Shown here piece by piece: positions 25,098 through 34,438 of a DNA stretch of 64,000 bases (position 1 is its first letter; each line of letters begins with the position of its first letter). A program made the position numbers and the translations under genes. The notes under the pieces are model-generated. The model was not told the origin of the DNA. It made no database searches and saw only the letters and a program-made list of their open reading frames with translations. Source of the stretch: a bacterium (GTDB lineage Bacteria > Planctomycetota > UBA1135 > UBA2386); contig JAUILN010000022.1 in assembly GCA_030432695.1 (NCBI GenBank), positions 62,001-126,000 of the forward strand. Reading direction: 5' to 3'.

Positions 25098-25859
25098 TCA
25101 GCGGCTGCCGGCGGGCGGTTCCGGGTCCGCGATCAGGACCGCGACCTCGACCTGGTCGGCGCGCGAGCCGAGCGACACCCGCAACGGGTAGGTGACGAAG
25201 CCCTCGCTCACCAGGTCATCGGGATGCGGCCGCTGCAGCGTGATCGAGATCCGTGCGAAGTCCTCGTCCCAACGCACGTCCGGTTCGCTGACGGCGTACC
25301 CGCCGGTCGGAACCACGAGTTCGATCTCGGCCTCGATCTCGGCGAAGTCCCCGTCGATGTAGACGAGGTGGGCCTCGGCAGTCTCCTGGTCGAACGACCC
25401 TACGACGTAGATTCGCTCGTCACGGCGGACCTGCGGGGCCCGAGTCTCCGGAGCCCTGGCCTGCAGCGTCACCACGTCGGAGACCAGTAGTTCGTCGGCG
25501 AGCTGGGTGTAGACCGGTGCAGCGATCGCCTGGAAGTGGATCTCCAGGCCGGCGTGCGCGGCGTCCATCAGGTCGAGCGGCACCAGGGCGTGACCGCGCG
25601 GATCGAGCGTGCCGCTCTGCACGATCACCAGCGGGACGACCTGCAGACCGAAGAGGTCGGGTTCGACCTGACGCTGCAGTCCGGCGACCACGAGGTACTC
25701 CGCGTAGCCGTGCGGTCCGTCGATGCGGAGATCGCGGTCATAGCGGCCCGCCTCGAGCGACAGCGCGAACGTCGGGTCCGCGACCTGGGCAGGGGCCAGC
25801 GAGGTGGTGAGCAGCGCGGCGGTCCATACCGCGGCGCTTGCGAGGGTGCGCGGACGCAT
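25098..25859 (-). CDS. Exported protein of unknown function
   Basis: 253 residues with a signal peptide (MRPRTLASAAVWTAALLTTS, cleavage near LAPAQ). A good Shine-Dalgarno AAGGAG precedes the ATG, which supports the start. The mature protein is rich in beta strands and acidic residues, with YDRDLRIDGPHGYAEYLVVA early, ERIYVVGSFDQETAEAHLVY in the middle and VRWDEDFARISITLQRPHP near the end. No cysteines, transmembrane helices or catalytic motifs are visible after the signal peptide. It is convergent with the tandem paralogues and lies 195 bases downstream of the patatin gene's stop, so it could be transcribed alone. The family is not recognised. Confidence 0.7.
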   Translation of the reverse strand: MRPRTLASAAVWTAALLTTSLAPAQVADPTFALSLEAGRYDRDLRIDGPHGYAEYLVVAGLQRQVEPDLFGLQVVPLVIVQSGTLDPRGHALVPLDLMDAAHAGLEIHFQAIAAPVYTQLADELLVSDVVTLQARAPETRAPQVRRDERIYVVGSFDQETAEAHLVYIDGDFAEIEAEIELVVPTGGYAVSEPDVRWDEDFARISITLQRPHPDDLVSEGFVTYPLRVSLGSRADQVEVAVLIADPEPPAGSR

Positions 25860-26054
25860 GGTCTCTCTCCTTGATGAGTCGATCCGGGAACCACGGCGGG
25901 GGCACGCCGCGTTCCGACCGCGATGGGTTCCCGATCGAGGGGACGAACGGGGCGCGGTCGGTTGGATCAGGGAGGTGTAGTCACGCGGCGCAGGGTCGTT
26001 TCCCGGTTCGCTCCGGGGTTTCGTTCCTCGGTCTCTGCCCCGTGCGATCCGCCT

Positions 26055-28292
26055 TCAGAACTGCTGGCCCAGGTACAGGTAGGCGGCGCGGCGGCCGCCT
26101 TCCGACAAACCGATGCCGACGTAGGCGGGACCTAGCAGCGTGTCGGCGGCCCCGAACAGCGAGCCCGCGAAGCGCATGTCGGAGAGCTGCACGGACTCAT
26201 CGCGCGCCCACATCTCGCCGTACTCGATCGACCCGCCCATGTAGAACGCCGAGCTGAACTTGGTCGCCGGCTTGGAGAGCTGGTGGTAGACGATCAGCGA
26301 ACCCAGGGCGTAGGAGTCGCCGATCAGCTCGTTCGGCTCGAGGCCGGAGAGGCGGGTGAAGCCGCCGAGCCGGAACTGGTTGGAGAACACCTGGGTCGGC
26401 TCCCAGGAGTAGCCGAACTCGGCGTTCGGCAGCACGGTCGTGTCGCCGATGGTCAGCGGCTTCTTGAGCTGCGCGCGGAGTGCCGAGTAGTCGGCGTCGC
26501 CGCCGAGGCCTGGGGTGCCGAACCGCCACTCGGCCTCACCGAACCAGCCGGTCTGCGGGAAGTTCAGGCTGTCGAGGCTGTCGAGGGTCAGCCGCGAGAA
26601 CACATAGCCGTCGTCGACGGTTTGGTTGATCGTCTGGCCGGCGCCGACCAGGCCCACGTTCACCTCCGACACGGCTTCGAGCCGCGTGTAGCCGAAGCGG
26701 ATCTCGGCGACGTCGTCGATCACGCGGCCTGCGGCGATCGTGCCGTAGAGGGTCTTGGTATCTGCGGAGGCGAGCGGGACCCCGTTCAACACCAGCGGCA
26801 CCGTCTCGGTCAGATACTGGACCTGCGGCACCACGAACCATCGCTGGTAGCGATCGAGCGGCTGGTAGTACTCGGAGAACAGCCGGTTGCGGCTGCCGAC
26901 CTCGATCTCGTTGCGCCATTCGCCGCCGAACGAATTGGCCGGCATCCAGGTGTGGCGCATCGCCGCGTTGAACTCGGATTGGCCCTGGAAGTCGTTGGCG
27001 AGCTGCAGGCCGAACTGGAAGTAGTGCGGTCCGAGTTCGCGGTCGGCGGCATGGATCACGAGATCGGCCGGCGGGACCTCCTCGGTGGAGGCTGCAGGCA
27101 TCTCGTGGTCCTCGATGCGGAAGGTCAGGTCCTGGAGCACCTGGTAGCCACCCAGACGCATCATGTCGCGGCGCAGTCGTTCGACGTCGAGTTCCTCGCC
27201 GTCCTCCTGGGTGATCACCGCGAGGATCAGCTCGTCGGTCATGCTCGATTCGTTGTCGATCCGGATCTCGGCGATGCGCGGTGCCCGGCGCGGCAGTCGT
27301 TGTCGGCGCAGGAACTCGCGCCACTCCACTTCGCCGACCGCGAGGGCCGCGAGCCGGTCCTGCAGCGCGCCGGCGGTCTCGACGCCCTCGGCGATCGCCT
27401 CGGCGCAGCGCGGGAAGTCCAGCGAGGAGATCCCCTCGAGCGGCAGCGGGATGAACACATCGGTGTCGGTGAGCGTGGCCTGCTGCTCGGCGATGTTCTG
27501 CTTCATCATCAGGCCGATGACCTGATTGCTCACCCCGAACAGCGAGCCGACCTGCTCCGGATCGGCCAACTGCTCACCGACATCCACGGCGATCACCACG
27601 TCGACGTCCAGCTCGCGGACCACGTCGATCGGCAGGTTGTCGACGATGCCGCCATCCACGTAACGGCGGCCGCCGATCGCGATGGGATCGAAGATCGCCG
27701 GCAGCGACATGCTGGCGCGGATCGCGGTGGCCAGACTGCCGGAGTCGAACACTCGCTTGCTGCCATCGCCGAGGTCGGCGGCGACGCAGCGGAACGGGAT
27801 CGGCAGGTGGTCGAAGTCCTCGACCGCGTGGATGTGCGCGGTCATCGCCTCCAGCAGCGTCAGCACGTTGTGGCCCTCGATCAGTCCCGAGGGCAGGCGC
27901 AGCGTGAAGTTCTCGAAGTCCCAGCCAAAGCGGAACGGGATCAGGAAGCCGGCGTCGTCGCGCTTGCGGCGGAAGGACACCTCGCTGCGCGGCGGGTAGT
28001 CGTCGAGCACCACCCGCCAGTCGAGGGAGGTGAACAGCTCGTCGAGTTCGTCGGGTGACCAGCCGCAGGCGTACAGCCCGCCGACGATCGAGCCCATGCT
28101 GGTGCCGGCGATCGCGTCGACCGGCACGCGGAGCTGCTCCAGCACCTTCAGCACGCCGACGTGGGCCGCGCCGCGCGCGCCGCCGCCGCTGAGCACCAGG
28201 CCGATGCGGGGCCGGGGCGTCTCCCGCTCCTGGGCGAAAGTCGGTTCCAGCAACATCCCGACACAGAGCCAGGTGGCACGGAGGGTTTTCAT
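26055..28292 (-). CDS. Patatin-like phospholipase with Omp85-type outer-membrane barrel (PlpD-like)
   Basis: 745 residues from the ATG at 28292, which starts a signal peptide (MKTLRATWLCVGMLLEPTFA). The patatin domain has the oxyanion motif GGGARG (36-41), nucleophile motif GTSMG (Ser65) and the catalytic Asp in YVDGGIVDNLP (about 215). A POTRA-like segment follows (RIAEIRIDNESSMTDELI), then about 380 residues of amphipathic beta strands ending YLYLGQQF with a terminal Phe, the usual signal for insertion of outer-membrane barrels. The architecture matches type Vd secreted lipases, which hydrolyse phospholipids outside the cell or at the outer membrane. The ATG overlaps the fucosidase stop (ATGA), so the two are translated together. 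The substrate is not deducible. Confidence 0.9.
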   Translation of the reverse strand: MKTLRATWLCVGMLLEPTFAQERETPRPRIGLVLSGGGARGAAHVGVLKVLEQLRVPVDAIAGTSMGSIVGGLYACGWSPDELDELFTSLDWRVVLDDYPPRSEVSFRRKRDDAGFLIPFRFGWDFENFTLRLPSGLIEGHNVLTLLEAMTAHIHAVEDFDHLPIPFRCVAADLGDGSKRVFDSGSLATAIRASMSLPAIFDPIAIGGRRYVDGGIVDNLPIDVVRELDVDVVIAVDVGEQLADPEQVGSLFGVSNQVIGLMMKQNIAEQQATLTDTDVFIPLPLEGISSLDFPRCAEAIAEGVETAGALQDRLAALAVGEVEWREFLRRQRLPRRAPRIAEIRIDNESSMTDELILAVITQEDGEELDVERLRRDMMRLGGYQVLQDLTFRIEDHEMPAASTEEVPPADLVIHAADRELGPHYFQFGLQLANDFQGQSEFNAAMRHTWMPANSFGGEWRNEIEVGSRNRLFSEYYQPLDRYQRWFVVPQVQYLTETVPLVLNGVPLASADTKTLYGTIAAGRVIDDVAEIRFGYTRLEAVSEVNVGLVGAGQTINQTVDDGYVFSRLTLDSLDSLNFPQTGWFGEAEWRFGTPGLGGDADYSALRAQLKKPLTIGDTTVLPNAEFGYSWEPTQVFSNQFRLGGFTRLSGLEPNELIGDSYALGSLIVYHQLSKPATKFSSAFYMGGSIEYGEMWARDESVQLSDMRFAGSLFGAADTLLGPAYVGIGLSEGGRRAAYLYLGQQF

Positions 28293-30418
28293 CGGACCAG
28301 CACCTCGATCTCGGCCGCCGAGGCCCAGGGCTGGTCGCCGACCGCGGCGTGGGAGCGCAGCCGCAGATAGCGGGTCAGGAGCGGCTTGCGGGTCGCTGGG
28401 AAGGTCAGGACCTGGGCGATCGGATTGTTCGCGACGTTCGGCAGCTCGGTCGCGGGAAGGAGCTCGCGCCACACCGCCCCGTCGAGGCTGCCCTCCACCG
28501 AGCAGCGGGTGATCGTACCGTTGGTGCTGTCGTTCTGCCGTGGCAGGTAGACCAGGCCGGTCACCGCGCGGTTCTTGCCGAGGTCGAGCGTGATCCAGTG
28601 GGGATGCGGCGGCGAGTCGGGCGACCAGCGGCTATGCCAGAGCGTGTCCGGGTCGCCGTCGATCGCCATGCGCGCCGCTTCGCGCGGTGCCTGTTCGCTG
28701 TCGCAGTCGTGGATCCGGATCTCGGCGCGGCACAGGCCGAAGCGGCGTGAGTTCTCCGTGCCGTACCCCAGGTCGATGAGCGTGGCCTGCTCGCCAGGCT
28801 CGCTGCGGGCCTGGACCACGCCGCCCTCCGGTAATGCGAACGGGCGTTCGTAGACCGGCGCGTCGGCAGGGAACGGTCCGTCGCCGACGTGGTAGCGGAT
28901 CGTCACTCCGGGATCGGCTTGCAGGCTCACCGTGCCGTCGGCCGCGCGTTCGATCCGCGGTGCGCGCAGCACTCCGGGCTGGCGGTGCAATGCGAGCGTG
29001 GTGATCCGCGCCGGGCCCCGCGACGCCTCGATGCGCAGCCGCAGCGCCTGTGTGGTGACTGGCCGGACCAGACGCAGTAGGCGGTTCGGACCGATGGTCT
29101 GGCCGCGGCCGCGGGGCAGTGGCGACCACACGCCGTCCGGGCCGCGGGACTCCAACACGAAGCTCTCGACGCGCTGGCCGGTGCCGCGGACGTCCTCGCG
29201 CAGGCGGACCACGTCGAAGGTGCGCGGTTCGGGCAGCGTGAGCGTGATCGCGCCGTCCGTGTCGGTGCGCGTCGCGCCGGTAGCGAGGTCGTCGGCGAAC
29301 GTGGCCCGCAGCACGGTGCCGAGTTGGCGCAGCCGGGCCACGTCGTTCTCGTGGACCAGGCCGCGGCGGTCGGGGGGCACGTTGAGCAGGAACTGCGTGC
29401 CGCCGCCGACCGCGCCGTAGTACACGTCGAGCAGGTGGTCGAGGCTCTTCACCTGGTTGTCCTGGCTCGGGTGATAGAACCAACCTGGCCGGATCGAGGT
29501 GTTGGTCATCGCCGGCCACCACGCCAAGCGCTTCGCGCCGGCCAGGCGCTCGCGGCTGCCGAGGTCGCGGGCCTGCACGTCGATCGCCAGCAGTGCGCCG
29601 AGGCTCGCGTAGCTGTCGGTCGGTGGTGCCTCGGCGACGTCACCGCGCAGCGGGACCACGTTCCACTCGGCGTTGCGGGTGTGACCGGCCTCGTTGCCGC
29701 ACCAGCGCACGTCCGGGCCCATCACCGAGATGCAGGCCGCGGGCTGCAGCTCGCGGACCAGCCGGTAGTGGCGCGTCCAGTCGAAGACGCTCGGGTCGTC
29801 CTTCGGCGCGTGGGCGCCGTCGAACCACACGTCGTAGATCGGCGCGTAGTTGCTCAGCAGCTCGCGGAGCTGGGCGTGGAACAGGTCGTCGTAGGCCTTG
29901 GTGCCGAAGCTCGGCGCGTTGCGGTCCCAGGGGCTCAGGTAGATGCCGAAGCGCAGGCCCTTGGCGCGGCACGCCGCGGCCACCGCGCCGACCACGTCGC
30001 CCTTGCCGTCTCGCCACGGCGAGGACTTCACCGAGTGCGTGGTGGTCGCGGTGGGCCACAGGCAGAAGCCGTCGTGGTGCTTGCAGGTCAGGACCACGCC
30101 GCGCATCCCGGCGGCGGCGAAGGCGTCGACCCACTGCGCGGCATCCAACGCGCTCGGCGCGAAGGTCGCCGGAGACTCCCGGCCGTCGCCCCACTCCCGG
30201 TCGGTGAACGTCTTCATCCCGAAGTGGACGAACGCGGTGAACTCGAGGTCGAGCCAGTCCTGCTGGCGCGGATGCGGGCGGACGCTGCCGGCGAGGGTCG
30301 CGATCTGCTCGGGCGTCGCGCCGTCGGGGACGGGGACCGACCAGGGGTGGTCCTGAGCGACGAGGCCGTCCCATGTGCCCACGAGCAGGGCGAGGACCGG
30401 GAGGAGGGAGCGCTGCAT
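28289..30418 (-). CDS. Exported GH29 alpha-L-fucosidase with C-terminal F5/8-type domain
   Basis: 709 residues. Signal peptide MQRSLLPVLALLVGTWDGLV. The GH29 barrel contains FTAFVHFGMKTFTDREWGDG, GMRGVVLTCKHHDGFCLWPT, GIYLSPWDRNAPSFG and PIYDVWFDGAH, whose Asp is the expected catalytic nucleophile. A Trp-rich WWPAMTNTSIRPGWFYH follows, as in many family members. The C-terminus contains a beta-sandwich of the F5/8 (discoidin) type, with DPDTLWHSRWSPDSPPHPHW and ITLDLGKNRAVTGLVYLPRQ. The enzyme should release fucose from sulfated or host-type glycans in the periplasm or outside. It precedes the patatin gene with a four-base overlap, an unusual glycan-plus-lipid pairing. No transporter or sulfatase genes flank it, so this is not a full polysaccharide utilisation locus. 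Confidence 0.92.
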   Translation of the reverse strand: MQRSLLPVLALLVGTWDGLVAQDHPWSVPVPDGATPEQIATLAGSVRPHPRQQDWLDLEFTAFVHFGMKTFTDREWGDGRESPATFAPSALDAAQWVDAFAAAGMRGVVLTCKHHDGFCLWPTATTTHSVKSSPWRDGKGDVVGAVAAACRAKGLRFGIYLSPWDRNAPSFGTKAYDDLFHAQLRELLSNYAPIYDVWFDGAHAPKDDPSVFDWTRHYRLVRELQPAACISVMGPDVRWCGNEAGHTRNAEWNVVPLRGDVAEAPPTDSYASLGALLAIDVQARDLGSRERLAGAKRLAWWPAMTNTSIRPGWFYHPSQDNQVKSLDHLLDVYYGAVGGGTQFLLNVPPDRRGLVHENDVARLRQLGTVLRATFADDLATGATRTDTDGAITLTLPEPRTFDVVRLREDVRGTGQRVESFVLESRGPDGVWSPLPRGRGQTIGPNRLLRLVRPVTTQALRLRIEASRGPARITTLALHRQPGVLRAPRIERAADGTVSLQADPGVTIRYHVGDGPFPADAPVYERPFALPEGGVVQARSEPGEQATLIDLGYGTENSRRFGLCRAEIRIHDCDSEQAPREAARMAIDGDPDTLWHSRWSPDSPPHPHWITLDLGKNRAVTGLVYLPRQNDSTNGTITRCSVEGSLDGAVWRELLPATELPNVANNPIAQVLTFPATRKPLLTRYLRLRSHAAVGDQPWASAAEIEVLVR

Positions 30419-30483
30419 GCTCCCGGTTTAGCAGAGCGGGACTGCGGTCCGTATCGACAGCTTTCCGATCGCGCCGTCGCCGG

Positions 30484-31638
30484 TCAGCGCAGCACCATGG
30501 TCCTCGGATTGGTCAGCACGAGCTCGCTGCCCAGGTCGACGAGGCCCTGCAGCGTGATCACCGTTCCCACCGGCAGGCTCGGCAGGAGCGGGAAGGCAGG
30601 TGGATTCGCGATCGCAGGGCCCGCGTAGATCACACCGGACGTCGCGGCATCCAGGTGGAACGGTCCCCAGGGCAGGAACGTGGTCGGTGCCGCCAGGCTG
30701 ACCACCAGGATCGACGGGCGCTGCAGGCCGCCGCGCCAGACCGGCGTGAGGTTCCGACCCGGTCCGGTCGGCGGCGCGGTGACGACCGGCACCGTGGCGA
30801 CGATCGTCGCGCTGCCGGCCAGCGTGGTGTTGCTCGGATCGCAGCGGATCAGTCCGCCCGAGCCGGATGAGCAACGGCACAGCGCCTGACCGTTGCTGCC
30901 TCCGTAGAAGCTGTCGCCGCCGAAACCGCCGAGTCCGGAGCAGCCCGGACCGAGCTGGAGTTCCATGGTGCCACGGATCGAGATTCCGTGTCCGCCGCTG
31001 CCCCGGATGCTCGAGGCCCAGCCGCCGAAGAACCGGCAGTCGGTGCAATGGACGCGGCCGCCCCAGATCTCCATGCCCGCCGCGCCGCTGTAGTAGGGAT
31101 AGGTGCCGAGGTTGGAGCGGCCGGTCGCGACGCAGTCGATCAGGGTCAGGTGGGAAGCGCTGCCAGTGACCTTGATCCCGGGCGCGCCGACTGCGAACCC
31201 GCTGGACACCGCGGTGACCGCGAGCGACCGGTTCACGGTGAGGGTGAGCCCACCGGCACCGGTGCTGTTGCCGGTGCTCCGCAGGTTCTCCAGATGGACG
31301 GGGCCGAGATTGTCGTCGAGAACCAGGCCCACGCCGCTGTTCGCATCGATCGCGAAGTCCTGCAGGGCGAAGGTCCGGTTCCTGGGCAGCGCGTGGATCC
31401 TCAGGATGCCCGTCGCGAATCGGGCACCGCTGCTGCCGAGGATGCGGATTCCCTGGTCCGTCGAGGCCGGCGTGTAGGTGCCGGGGCGGACCTGCACGAT
31501 GTCGCCGTGGACGGCGACGGCGAGCGCGGCGGGCAGGTCGGTGAAGTCCCCTCCACCCGCCGCGTCGACCACGTAGTTGTTCTGCGCGGCGAGACAGGAA
31601 GCGATGGAGAGGACGCCGAGGGCGAGTTGTCGGAGCAT
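30484..31638 (-). CDS. Exported right-handed beta-helix-like protein
   Basis: 384 residues. The ATG at 31638 is chosen because it begins a signal peptide (MLRQLALGVLSIASCLAAQ); an ATG six codons upstream is possible. Mature residues YVVDAAGGGDFTDLPAALAV and HGDIVQVRPGTYTP are the classic opening of parallel beta-helix proteins. They are followed by coils such as LTLTVNRSLAVTAVSSGFAV, a Gly/Ser-rich middle with six cysteines, and a closing VITLQGLVDLGSELVLTNPR. It resembles the protein at 16721-17932 in order and in the last strands. No polysaccharide-lyase active-site residues are evident. It stands 65 bases downstream of the fucosidase start on the same strand. Confidence 0.75.
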   Translation of the reverse strand: MLRQLALGVLSIASCLAAQNNYVVDAAGGGDFTDLPAALAVAVHGDIVQVRPGTYTPASTDQGIRILGSSGARFATGILRIHALPRNRTFALQDFAIDANSGVGLVLDDNLGPVHLENLRSTGNSTGAGGLTLTVNRSLAVTAVSSGFAVGAPGIKVTGSASHLTLIDCVATGRSNLGTYPYYSGAAGMEIWGGRVHCTDCRFFGGWASSIRGSGGHGISIRGTMELQLGPGCSGLGGFGGDSFYGGSNGQALCRCSSGSGGLIRCDPSNTTLAGSATIVATVPVVTAPPTGPGRNLTPVWRGGLQRPSILVVSLAAPTTFLPWGPFHLDAATSGVIYAGPAIANPPAFPLLPSLPVGTVITLQGLVDLGSELVLTNPRTMVLR

Positions 31639-31845
31639 GGTGGGTTCCCTGGTCACTCGAGCGGACCGACCATCGCAAGTCCCTTGCCCCTACCGCGCCT
31701 CGCGAGGGGGCGTGGCCGGAGCCGAGACCGGGCGGTGGAGGTTTCGCTCACAGAGTGTGACCTGATCGAGCCTACAGCCTTGGCGCGGCCTCCTGCCGCA
31801 AGCGAAGGGGCATGCGTCGCTGCGCTCGTTCACGGAAGCAGTAGA

Positions 31846-32628
31846 TCAGCGGTCCGGTCCGGCCGTCGGTGAGGCGTCAGCCGTCGGCGCGTCGTCGGCG
31901 AGCATCGTCGTGCGCATGGCCTCGGCGATGCGCTCCAGTTGGTCGTCGCTTGCCTCCGGCGGCACGCGGACCGGCGCGTGGTAGATCATCCGCACCCTGG
32001 TGAACGGCTTGGGGATCGCGAAGCGGTCCCAGCTCCGCAAGTGCCACGCGGACTCTGCGGTGGTGGTCACCGGCAGGATCGGGCAGCCGACCTCGCGCGC
32101 GAGCCAGGCGACGCCGACGTTGATGCTGTGGATCGGGCCGCGGGGGCCGTCGGGAGTCACCACCACCGGCGTGCCGCTCTCCAGGGCGTCACGCATCTCG
32201 CGCATCGCCCGTGCGCCGCGCTTGCTGGTGCTGCCGCGGACGATGCGGTAGCCGTAGCGGCCGAGCACCTTCACCACCAGGCCGCCGTCGTCGCTCGGCG
32301 AGACCAGCACCGCGATGCCGCGGTGGCGGTGCACCGGCGCGGGAGCCAGCATCTCGCCGTGCCACATCGCGGCGACGAATGCGCCGCCTTCCATCAGCGA
32401 GTCGAAGTGCTCGACGCCGACGCGCTGCAGCTTCCAGGTCCTGGCCAGCAGCTTCAGCGCGGTCGGCAGCAGGGCGTCGAGCAGGATCCCGCCAATCCGT
32501 CGCCGCGCCATCCGGTAGCGGCGTCGCCAGGGGGCGTCGCGTCCCGCCGCGCGGCGCTGCTCGGCGAGCGCGGCGCGTTCGGCGGCGCGGGCGCGGCGAA
32601 GGTCACGGGCATCCACCCGCGCGACCAT
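31846..32628 (-). CDS. DUF374-type lysophospholipid acyltransferase
   Basis: 260 residues. Motifs in order: FVAAMWHGEMLAPAPVH, VLVSPSDDGGLVVKVL, IVRGSTSKRGARAMREM, GTPVVVTPDGPRGPIHSINV, GCPILPVTTTAESAWHLRSW and DRFAIPKPFTRV. These are the signature of the DUF374 branch of the acyltransferase superfamily, related to lipid A late acyltransferases. Expected activity is acyl transfer to a lipid at the inner membrane. The first ~35 residues are Arg/Ala-rich and may be partly spurious; later in-frame starts exist, but ATG 32628 sits just after the preceding gene. The ATG follows a hairpin that includes the stop of the di-haem peroxidase gene, so the two may be coupled. The exact lipid substrate is unknown. 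Confidence 0.88.
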   Translation of the reverse strand: MVARVDARDLRRARAAERAALAEQRRAAGRDAPWRRRYRMARRRIGGILLDALLPTALKLLARTWKLQRVGVEHFDSLMEGGAFVAAMWHGEMLAPAPVHRHRGIAVLVSPSDDGGLVVKVLGRYGYRIVRGSTSKRGARAMREMRDALESGTPVVVTPDGPRGPIHSINVGVAWLAREVGCPILPVTTTAESAWHLRSWDRFAIPKPFTRVRMIYHAPVRVPPEASDDQLERIAEAMRTTMLADDAPTADASPTAGPDR

Positions 32629-32631
32629 ACA

Positions 32632-32650
32632 GGCGGGTCACTCACCCGCC
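32632..32650 (-). promoter_or_regulatory. Hairpin over the peroxidase stop, just before the acyltransferase ATG
   Basis: GGCGGGT and ACCCGCC are separated by five bases and form a perfect 7-bp stem that contains the TGA of the upstream gene and ends four bases before the acyltransferase ATG. It could attenuate readthrough or hide the ribosome entry region so that translation depends on ribosomes finishing the upstream gene. There is no T-tract. Confidence 0.35.
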
Positions 32651-34255
32651 GATGGGGAACGCGGCCGCGGGGGTCGCGGCGATGCTCAGCGTCGCGGCGG
32701 GGTCGACCACGAAGCCCTGGGCGTGCAGGGTGGCTCCGATCAGCGCCGGATCGTTGGGGATCGGCAGGTGGTCGGTGGCGCAGCCTTCGGCATGGATGCT
32801 CAGGCCGCGGGTGTCGGCGACCGACAGATCGACGAGGATCGGGATCGGGAAGGTGTAGGTCCGTGCGAACGGTGAGATCGCCAGCACTGCCTGCGCGCCC
32901 GGCAGCGCGCTGCCGATGCCGATCCGGAAGTCGATCGAACCCGGGAAGGCCGGCTGGTGGTCGACGAGCTGCGGGATGGTGCCGCCGGTGCCGGGCGAGC
33001 CGGTGCCGCGGGTCGCGTTGCCCATGCGCTCGCTACGCAGCGTCGGTCGGTCGAAGGGTGGCAGACCGGCGGCGACGCGCGGGTCGGTGAGGCCGCGGCG
33101 CAGGAACGCCTCGACATCGACCTGGGCCGGCGGCTGCAGGCGGAGATTCACGAACGCCGGGTCCTGGCCCGGGCCGAAGCTCGGCAACTGCTTGTTGTAG
33201 AAGCGCAGCACGTCTGCCAGGTCCGTGAAGCGGCCATTGTGCATCCAGTTGGCACGCAGACCGGTGTTGCGAAGGCTCGGCACCTTGAACCGGTTGCGAT
33301 CCCCGGGGTTGCCGGTCACCTCTTCACGGCCCGCGTCTTCGTTGGCCGGCCGCACGCCCAGGTTGCGGAAGGTGTGGTCGGTGAAGAAGGGCGGGCGGTG
33401 GCAGGCGTCGCAGCGCGACTGGCGGAACGCGTTGAGGCCGCGCTGCTCCTGGGCGGTCAGGGCGTTGAACTGACCGTTGTTGAACAGGTCCCACGGCGTC
33501 TGGTTGCCGACCAGGGTGCGTTCGTAGGTCGCCAGCGCGAAGGCGATGCGCACCGGAGTGATCGCGGTGCTGCCGAAGGCGCGGCGGAACAGCTCGGGGT
33601 AGTCCGGGTCACCGGCGAGGGCGGCGGTGACGTCGGCGGGCAGGTTGGCCGCGAGCGCCATCGGCTCGGCGTTCTGCAGCTTGCCGGTGACCTGGTTCCA
33701 GGTCCGTCCCTCATGACCCATCTCCGACGGGTTCATCAGCGGTGCCAGCGACTGCGACTCGAGCGAGCCGCCCTGCTGGATCGTGACCTGGTTGGTCAGG
33801 GGGTCGCGGAAGGTGCCGCTGCCGCGGCCATCCCAGAACTGCAGGGGGGCGTACTGGCTGGTGATCGCGGACGGGGCCGAGCGACCGGTCACCTGGCGGT
33901 CGAGGCCGAACTCCGGGCTGGGATCGAAGTCGTTGGTGGCGTTCGAGTGGACGATCCCGAGCGAGCCGCGGATGTCGTCGGCGGTGCCGAAGCGTCCGTC
34001 GACTCCGGGGTGCGTGGCGTTGACCGGATCGCCGCCACCGGAAGTCGGCATGTGGCACGTGCCGCACGACATCGTGTCGTCGCTGGAGAGCTGCTCCTCC
34101 CAGAACAGCATCTTGCCGAGCACCGCCTTCTCCGCGGTGATCCGGTTCTCGGGCGGCTGCGGCACCGGGGGCAGCGGCGGCGGCCCGCCCTGGGCGAGCG
34201 CGCTGCCGGCGAGGGAGAGGGCGAGGACGGCGAACGGGACGGTCTGCGGCTTCAA
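32642..34255 (-). CDS. Di-haem cytochrome c peroxidase/MauG-family protein with C-terminal module
   Basis: 537 residues from a TTG at 34255, preceded by GAGGA six bases away and followed directly by a signal peptide (KPQTVPFAVLALSLAGSALA). Two c-type haem sites, CGTCH and CDACH, sit in the order expected for bacterial di-haem peroxidases, with MSCGTCHMPTSGGGDP and a C-terminal RFKVPSLRNTGLRANWMHNG. The enzyme should use peroxide or oxidise a protein partner in the periplasm. About 120 residues follow the peroxidase fold: GTGSPGTGGTIPQLV, then a beta-rich stretch and PIPNDPALIGATLHAQGF. This tail is the secreted-protein module shared across the window and is unusual on a di-haem enzyme. It is divergent from a small exported protein. 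Confidence 0.9.
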   Translation of the reverse strand: MKPQTVPFAVLALSLAGSALAQGGPPPLPPVPQPPENRITAEKAVLGKMLFWEEQLSSDDTMSCGTCHMPTSGGGDPVNATHPGVDGRFGTADDIRGSLGIVHSNATNDFDPSPEFGLDRQVTGRSAPSAITSQYAPLQFWDGRGSGTFRDPLTNQVTIQQGGSLESQSLAPLMNPSEMGHEGRTWNQVTGKLQNAEPMALAANLPADVTAALAGDPDYPELFRRAFGSTAITPVRIAFALATYERTLVGNQTPWDLFNNGQFNALTAQEQRGLNAFRQSRCDACHRPPFFTDHTFRNLGVRPANEDAGREEVTGNPGDRNRFKVPSLRNTGLRANWMHNGRFTDLADVLRFYNKQLPSFGPGQDPAFVNLRLQPPAQVDVEAFLRRGLTDPRVAAGLPPFDRPTLRSERMGNATRGTGSPGTGGTIPQLVDHQPAFPGSIDFRIGIGSALPGAQAVLAISPFARTYTFPIPILVDLSVADTRGLSIHAEGCATDHLPIPNDPALIGATLHAQGFVVDPAATLSIAATPAAAFPIGG

Positions 34256-34438
34256 CGTGTTCCTCGGGTGAACCTTGGGGATGGCAAGGGAGCGGCGCGG
34301 AGAACGGCTCCGGGGTGACGCGGGCACCACGAGTGTCGCGGAAATGTCGCGCGATGGATCCTGGCGGTTCGCGAGTTGCGCCCCGGTCGTGCCCCGATGC
34401 CGGTCGCTGGCTCGAAACCCCGCTGACAAGGACTCGTC

